A DNA stretch of 64,000 bases, from positions 186,001-250,000 of the forward strand of contig NC_089454.1 of NCBI RefSeq assembly GCF_026210795.1, given 5' to 3'. The number at the start of each line of letters is the position of its first letter. Position 1 is the stretch's first letter. This stretch comes from Rhizophagus irregularis (Eukaryota > Glomeromycota > Glomeromycetes > Glomerales > Glomeraceae). The position numbers were made by a program, and so were the translations under genes. This document shows positions 58,404-64,000 of this stretch, one piece after another. Under the pieces are notes generated by a model, which searched no databases, had not been told where the DNA came from, and saw only the letters and a list, made by a program, of their open reading frames with translations.

Positions 58404-58767
58404 TTTTTACATGTAAAATTGAAAAAAAAAACGCCGGAACTATCAGTTTCGGCGTTTTTACATGTAAAATCAAAATGAAAAATGCCGGAACTAATGATTC
58501 CGGCGTTTTTACATGTAAAATTGAAAAAAAAAACGCCAGAACTATCAGTTTTGGCATTTTTACATGTAAAATCAATATGAAAAATGCCGGAACTAATGAT
58601 TCCGGCATTTTTACATGTAAAATTGAAAAAAAAACGCCGAAACTAATAGTTTCGGCATTTTTACATGTAAAATCAAAATGAAAAACGCCGGAACTAATGA
58701 TTCCGGCGTTTTTACATGTAAAATCAATATGAAAAATGCCGGAACTAATGATTCTGGCGTTTTTACA

Positions 58768-59065
58768 AGGACCCCGGATATCTCCAAAACAGGTCATAAG
58801 TCACACTTTCGGCAGATTGGCCCATTTTTCAGGGGCTCAAAAAATCGTTTTTTGTAAATATCTCGGCATCCAGTAGTCCAATTTTGATGAACTTTTTTTT
58901 AAATTGTAGAGCTAAATGAGGGCTACAAAATAAAAAAAAAGTTCATTAAAATTGAATTACTGGATGCTGAGATATTTACAAAAAACGATTTTTTGAGTTT
59001 CAGTAAAAAGGGGTGTTTTTGGCCAAAAGTCCATTATGACCTTTATATTAGATATCCGGGGTCCT
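58768..59065. mobile_element. Palindromic AGGACCCCGG MITE, copy 3
   Basis: A 298-bp element nearly identical to copy 2. The flanking octamers are TTTTTACA and TTTTTATA, at the same place in the satellite unit as copy 2. Two independent insertions at one site, or one insertion amplified together with the satellite, are both possible. Confidence 0.9.
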
Positions 59066-62000
59066 TTTTTATATGTAAAATTGAAAAAAAAATGCCGGAA
59101 CTATCAGTTTCAGCGTTTTTACATGTAAAATCAAAAGAAAAAATGCCGGAACTAATGATTCCAGCGTTTTTACATGTAAAATTGAAAAAAAACGCCAGAA
59201 CTAATGATTCCAGCGTTTTTACATGTAAAATCAAAATGAAAAACGCCAGAACTAATGATTCTGGCATTTTTACATGTAAAATCAAAATGAAAAATGCCGG
59301 AACTATCAGTTTCGGCGTTTTTACATGTAAAATCAATATGAAAAAATGCCGGAACTAATGATTTCGGCATTTTTACATGTAAAATCAAAATGAAAAATGC
59401 CGGAACTAATGATTCTGGCATTTTTACATCTAAGATCGAAACAAAAATGCCGAAATAAATAGTTTCAGCGTTTTTATATATAAAAACAAAGTAAAACGCC
59501 GGGACCTGACGTTTTTTCAATAAAAATTAAAAAAAATCTTTTTTTTTAATTAAAAACGTCGAACCTGACGTTTTTTGTATAATTAATAAAAAAAAATGTT
59601 ACATAACGTTTTTTTAATTGAAATATTTAATAATAAAACTTCGGGTAACTTAAGTTACCTGAAGTGACCCGAATACTTTCAGGTCAAATGGGTCAGGTCG
59701 GGTCAGAACGGTTTACCTGACCCGACCTGACCTGAAAAAAAAATTTTGGTTCAGGTTAACCAGGTAACCCGACCCGATCTGACCCGTGTGGAGCTCTAGT
59801 TGTTACTGTTGATATTTTTAAATTTATTATTGGAAAATATACAGTATAATTATTTGTATCATCTTTGAAAATTTGAAGAATTACTTCATTATTAAAGGTA
59901 TATTTCCAATAAAATTGTTGAAATTCATTATTTTGGTTACTATTTTGCAATGAATTTTCATAGATTTCTGAAATAATATTGGAATCATCTTTATCTAATA
60001 AATTATCCAAATCTGAAATTTCTGTAAATGCATCTTCATTAAAATCATAATCTAAATTCAAGGTAACAAGATTGCTGATTTTTGAAATATCAATTTCAAG
60101 ATCCTGTAATTTTAAAGTTTTCTGTTCCAAAATCCAATGCCATAATTTTGCTTTTATTTCTGCATTATAGAGTGTTTCTTGAATTCGTACATTATTCCAA
60201 ATTTTCATTGCAAATTTAGATAACAACTTCTTGTCACAACATTTACATTGACATGATATTACAAACTTTTTATCTTTTACATATTGACATACAGCTCTAA
60301 TTGAATGACCATAACATCATGCAATAATTACTTTTGAATTATCATGTTCTTTTTTTTCATACAAATCATTCAACATCCTTTTTATATATTCAGCATAACT
60401 TTCATTATTGTATGCATGAAAGCAAGCCAATAAAATATTTTTTTCACAATCAGCATTAATCAAAAATAGAATAACATTAAATCCATAAATTCTTTATTCT
60501 TCACTTCTTAAAGTGCAAAAATAATTTTCTAAATTAGATGCAGTCAATTCATTTGTAATTATTTCAAAAATATTAATAATAGGAGCATCTAATCCAGATC
60601 CTGAGTTCATTAACATCAAAGCATTTAAAATTTTTGGTTTCGATTGTAATAACATTGTATTAGAATGAGTTGAAATTAAATACTTTGGTAGAGATCTATA
60701 ATAATTAAGCATATATCAGTAAATTTATCAAATTAACTGAAATAAGTATATATTATAAGTTCATTATTTACCTTATAAGAGAACCTGTATAATCTATAAA
60801 TACCCCAGGATCATTTCCAGCATACATGTGATAATAACAAAGTGAAGCTTCATTCAATAAAAAAATTGATAATGGTACAGTTTTTATGGGTGATTGAATA
60901 TATCCCCACATTTTTATTTTCTTTGCAGCCTCCTCTCCATTTTCAAAAATATATTGTGACTTATGAGTTTCATTAATGCTAGCAATTGCTATATGAATTC
61001 GTTCAATTATTGATTTTTTGGGCTTAATTTGAGCTGATAAAGTTTTAGCTGCAGAACATTTTGTCTATTTCCTGTAAAACGAGATTCTGAAGAAATATTA
61101 TTTAATGCATATTGTCGTAATTGTCTTGGATATAATTTATCGCTTATCATTTTTATAGCACTTTCTTTTCTTGCATATCCACGTAATTGACCATAGGATT
61201 TTCCTTGTTCATGTTGGCAAATATTTTTCTCTTTATTAAAATTAACTATAATGTGAATAATTTCTTTTTCAAGAAATAATTACTGTTTATTAATTTTTAC
61301 TGAAAAAGTTGACCTATCTTTATCTCTATTCCCATAACATCCCTGACAATATAAATCCAATACTAGCATTTTAGAATAAAAATCTTTATGAGTTTTTCTA
61401 ATAGCAACTGCTATTTGTGGTGGAAAATTCTTATTATTTTTTAACTAAGATACTATTTCATAAACTGACTCATCAGTTTGTTTCCATTTGAAATGTGTTT
61501 CATCATTAATAAGAATAATATCCACAAAATCCCTTAAAACTTGAGACCTTGGTAATTCAATTGTAAAATCTTTAGCTGCTTCATAACAAATCAGATTACT
61601 TTTTAAAGTAGAGTTAGAAATTTTACTAATATCAGTATGTGTTAATAAACCAACTAATTTGCTAGTATTATCTAAAGTAATATTATTGACATCAGAATTA
61701 ATATTATAATCTTCAGAATAAACATTTTCTTTTACATTAGAATCACTATTTTGATTATCAAGTAAAATATTTTCCTCATAATTTGTGTTGATAATATCTT
61801 TAATATTTATCCTAGAATCACTATTTTGATTATCAAGTAAAATATTTTTCTCATAATCTGTATGGTAATACCTTTAATATTCATCTTAGAATCACTATTT
61901 TGATTATTAAGTAAAATATTTTCCTCATAATTTGTGTTGATAATGTCTTTAATATTCATTTCAGAATCAATGTTTTGATCTTCAAACAATGTACTTTCAT

Positions 62001-62364
62001 TATTTACTATAGTACTAGTATCAGAGTCAAAATTTGGGTCTTCAAAAAAAGTGCTTTCTTCAAAATTAAAATCAAAATTAATTGGATAATTAACAGTAGA
62101 TTTATTCTAACAAAAAGTTAATTATTATTAGTGAATTATATATAAATTGTATAATACAAAATTTTAATTAAATAAAATAATTACCTTTAAATAGCAACCA
62201 ACAAAATGATTAGGTGCAAAATAGTTAAAAGATAATAGCTTCTTGGCTTTTTTTTCATTTACTCCACCTACAGACCATAATACAGCAATTGCAACATCAT
62301 ATTTTTGTTTTCTAGGTTCAATGATTCATGTAAAACCTCTTAATAATGGTAAGTTTATTGGTAG

Positions 62365-64000
62365 TGCTTCGATCCGTTTCTAATCCATCCGGATGAATCC
62401 AGATGAATCTGGATTTTTTTTTCATCCGGATATCCGGTTTTGATCCAGATTTTGATCCAGATGAAAAATATCCAGATTTATCCAGAATCCGGATAGAAAA
62501 AAAATTTTTTCTAATATTTTTTATAAATTTTGTAATAAATAAATACAGTCAACTCCCTCTATAGTCACTCCCGTTATAGTCACATTCTACTATATAGTCA
62601 CACCAGTTGAATATTCAAAACACTTTATTATTAAAAACTATCCTATATAGTCACAATCTATCTATAGTCACTATCACACCTATCCTCAAAAATCTTATAT
62701 TAAAAAGAACCGTTTATAATCACAGTTATATAAAGAATATATTAAATAACTTGGCATCTAATAATCGTACAAAGATGGATCATAGCTTGTTAGAATCGTC
62801 TCACTGAGATGAATCGAATGGTGGTAGTTTTATCCTTTTGCGATCACTGGCTGATGAGTTATTCAACAAAATGTTGAGCATCGGCATTATTATATTTCTT
62901 AATTTACGTTTACTGCACCATTTAACATTTTGCTAAATTTCTCGGTACCTAATGATTGTAAAAAGACGATTAATAGCTCGTTGGAATCGCCTCATCAAGA
63001 CGAATCGAATGGTAGTAAGCTCATCTCTCTGTGATCAATATTGACGGAGTTACTACTTAAAAACCATTTAATAATTTTAATTTCAGAAATTAATCTAGTG
63101 ATTGAATTTCGATGTATTTATACCATTAGAACCATCTCATCAAGACGAATCAAATGGCGGTAAGATCGTCTCTCTAGGATCAATATTGGCAGAGTTATTA
63201 CACAAAAACTATTAATATTTTTTTAATTTCGGAAATTAATCTAGTGATTAGATTTCGATATATTTTATACCATTAGAACCGTCTCATCAAGACGAATCGA
63301 ATGGCGATAAGATTATCTCTCTACAATTAATATTGGCAGAGTTACGATACAATAAAGTTTTGAGTATAATTTTAGCTAAAATTATGTTAATTTTTGGCCG
63401 GAATTATGATATACTAATATAAGAAATTTTTTATATAGTCACATCTTTTTATAATCACCAAATATGGACTGTCCCAAATGTGTGACTATAAAGAGAGTTG
63501 ACTGTAGTCTATTAGTTTCGCAACTGATAAATAATTTTGTAATATATAAATTTTGTCATGAACAACGATAAATTGATGATTAGTAAAAAATTATTTATTT
63601 ATTATTAATTTATTTAATATAATTAAAGTGAAAATTATTTTTACAAATCTTATTAAGTAAAATCATAATTTAAGAAGCGATATTGTTTTTTAAGTCTGAT
63701 TTTATCAAAATTTGAATAAAATTTGTAACTCAGGCCAAATTAATAGTGCCAGCCTGAATTACGATAAAATAAGCTAATTCAAATTCAATAATCAAATCAG
63801 AAAAAAGGCTACAAAATTTAAAAAAACCTACCAAATTGTATTAATAAGTACCATTATCTCTAATATGGATCGTCATATGCAATCTAAAAAATTTTATATA
63901 TGAAATCTGATTCGGATTCTGGATTTCACCCGGATTTCTGATCCAGATTTCAATCCAGATCAAACCAGATATAATCTGGATTTTTTTTTGTGTAATCCGG
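62365..64000. mobile_element. ATCCGGAT-rich inverted-repeat element, right end beyond window
   Basis: 62365-62500 is packed with 'atccggat', 'atccagat' and 'tgatccagattttgatccag' words; 63905-64000 holds the complementary series. This suggests the two subterminal regions of one element that starts near 62360 and ends outside the window. A mariner-like element (62546-63504) is nested inside. 63505-63900 is AT-rich without genes. Confidence 0.6.
62546..63504. mobile_element. Tc1/mariner-type non-autonomous element, 959 bp
   Basis: Ends CAGTCAACTCCCTCTATAGT and, reverse complemented, CAGTCAACTCTCTTTATAGT, with TA on both sides (62544-62545, 63505-63506). The interior has about four direct copies (roughly 120 bp each) of the module with 'cgtctcatcaagacgaatcg' and 'aatggcggtaagatc'. 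No transposase. Confidence 0.9.

Larger units (their letters stand above)
57163..59480. repeat. 51-bp satellite, more than 30 units, two palindromes per unit
   Basis: The unit is 49-51 bp: 'gccggaactaatgattccgg' then 'cgtttttacatgtaaaatca' and 'aaatgaaaaac'. It contains one stem-loop (GCCGGAAC..GATTCCGGC) and the palindrome TTTTTACATGTAAAA. Units alternate between AATGATTCC and ATCAGTTTC/AATAGTTTC centres, where the paired arms change together. Because 51 is divisible by three, long open frames exist on both strands (for example 381 codons at 58137-56992 and 150 codons at 57521-57973); these are not credible genes. Confidence 0.92.
56371..59798. mobile_element. hAT-type non-autonomous element, 3.4 kb, carrying a 51-bp satellite
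   Basis: Ends TAGAGCTCCGCAACCTGACC and, reverse complemented, TAGAGCTCCACACGGGTCAG, flanked by a perfect 8-bp duplication GTTGTTAC (56363-56370, 59799-59806). Both sides have subterminal GGGTCAGGTCGGGTCA words in both orientations. Left of the satellite is AT-rich DNA (56500-57110). The satellite (57163-59480) and two nested MITEs make up two thirds of the element. Insertion split the unclassified transposase gene. Confidence 0.93.
55667..62360 (-). pseudogene. Unclassified transposase gene, multi-exon, decayed and split by a 3.4-kb element
   Basis: The 5' side is cut at about 62360 by a GGAT-repeat element. The first readable exon ends YFAPNHFVGCYLK at about 62185. An acidic exon follows (about 62108-61640) containing a roughly 70-bp coding minisatellite, then segments with LRDFVDIILINDETHFKW (about 61530-61480), LDLYCQGCYGNRDKDRSTFS (about 61350-61300), GQLRGYARKESAIKMISDKL and NDPGVFIDYTGS. 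Exon 60712-60494 has IFEIITNELTASNL; 60470-60230 has LINADCEKNILLACF, YGHS and a CQCKCC cysteine cluster. Exon 60226 to 59807 is interrupted at 59798 and resumes at 56362. The C-terminal exon ends at 55667 (KLWIEKQTESKAFVA). Several in-frame stops exist. A D..D pattern suggests an RNase H-like transposase, but I cannot place the family; MULE-related or KDZ-type are possibilities only. Confidence 0.6.

Noticed and set aside
57163-59480. CRISPR-like regular repeats
   Set aside because: Units are contiguous tandem repeats without unique spacers, in a eukaryotic transposon.
1-64000. tRNA, rRNA, telomere or organelle sequence
   Set aside because: No cloverleaf with intact A/B boxes, no rRNA core motif and no telomeric repeat was seen; no dedicated scan could be run.

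Overview
The window is a roughly 64 kb piece of a very AT-rich, intron-bearing eukaryotic genome that consists almost entirely of nested DNA transposons. Short introns (about 55-230 nt, GT..AG), Plavaka-, hAT-, MULE- and Myb/SANT-type transposon genes, an AIG1-type GTPase gene and the overall base composition fit an arbuscular mycorrhizal fungus (Glomeromycotina, Rhizophagus- or Gigaspora-like). This is a judgement from family content, not from a database search. I saw no rRNA, tRNA, CRISPR array or bacterial signal.

Layout. 1-2.1 kb: two tandem arrays. 2.1-2.8 kb: a spliced Myb/SANT gene. 3.3-9.7 kb: a Plavaka (CACTA-related) element with about 190-bp terminal inverted repeats, a decayed transposase on the minus strand and a second gene on the plus strand. 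9.7-11 kb: pyrimidine/TACTAAC-rich DNA and a palindromic array. 11-13.9 kb: a MULE transposase gene split by a TA-flanked mariner-like element. 14-16.6 kb: hairpin arrays and a 1.2-kb hAT-like non-autonomous element. 17.1-22.4 kb and 27.3-31.2 kb: two copies of one CACTA-type element in opposite orientation, enclosing 5 kb with a decayed hAT gene. The 3-bp flanks are exchanged between the copies, which indicates that the enclosed segment was inverted by recombination between them. 31.2-42.5 kb: arrays of exon-like repeats and an 8.4-kb CACTA-type element (3-bp duplication ACT) that carries a 4.5-kb hAT element (8-bp duplication TCCTTTCC) encoding a BED-hAT transposase and a Myb/SANT-RS protein. 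42.9-46.1 kb: small inverted-repeat elements and a transposase remnant. 46.8-51 kb: the gene-like island, with an AIG1 GTPase ending in a CaaX box, a predicted N-myristoylated coiled-coil protein and a decayed RING gene. 51.7-64 kb: nested inverted-repeat elements. The main one is a 3.4-kb hAT-like element that carries a 51-bp satellite and lies inside an unclassified transposase gene.

Little here works together as a pathway. The logic of the window is mobile DNA: insertions were dated by nesting and verified by target-site duplications at more than a dozen junctions. Only the AIG1 gene is a clean single-exon gene, and the coiled-coil gene is intact after one predicted splice. Nearly every transposon gene is broken by stops, frameshifts or insertions.
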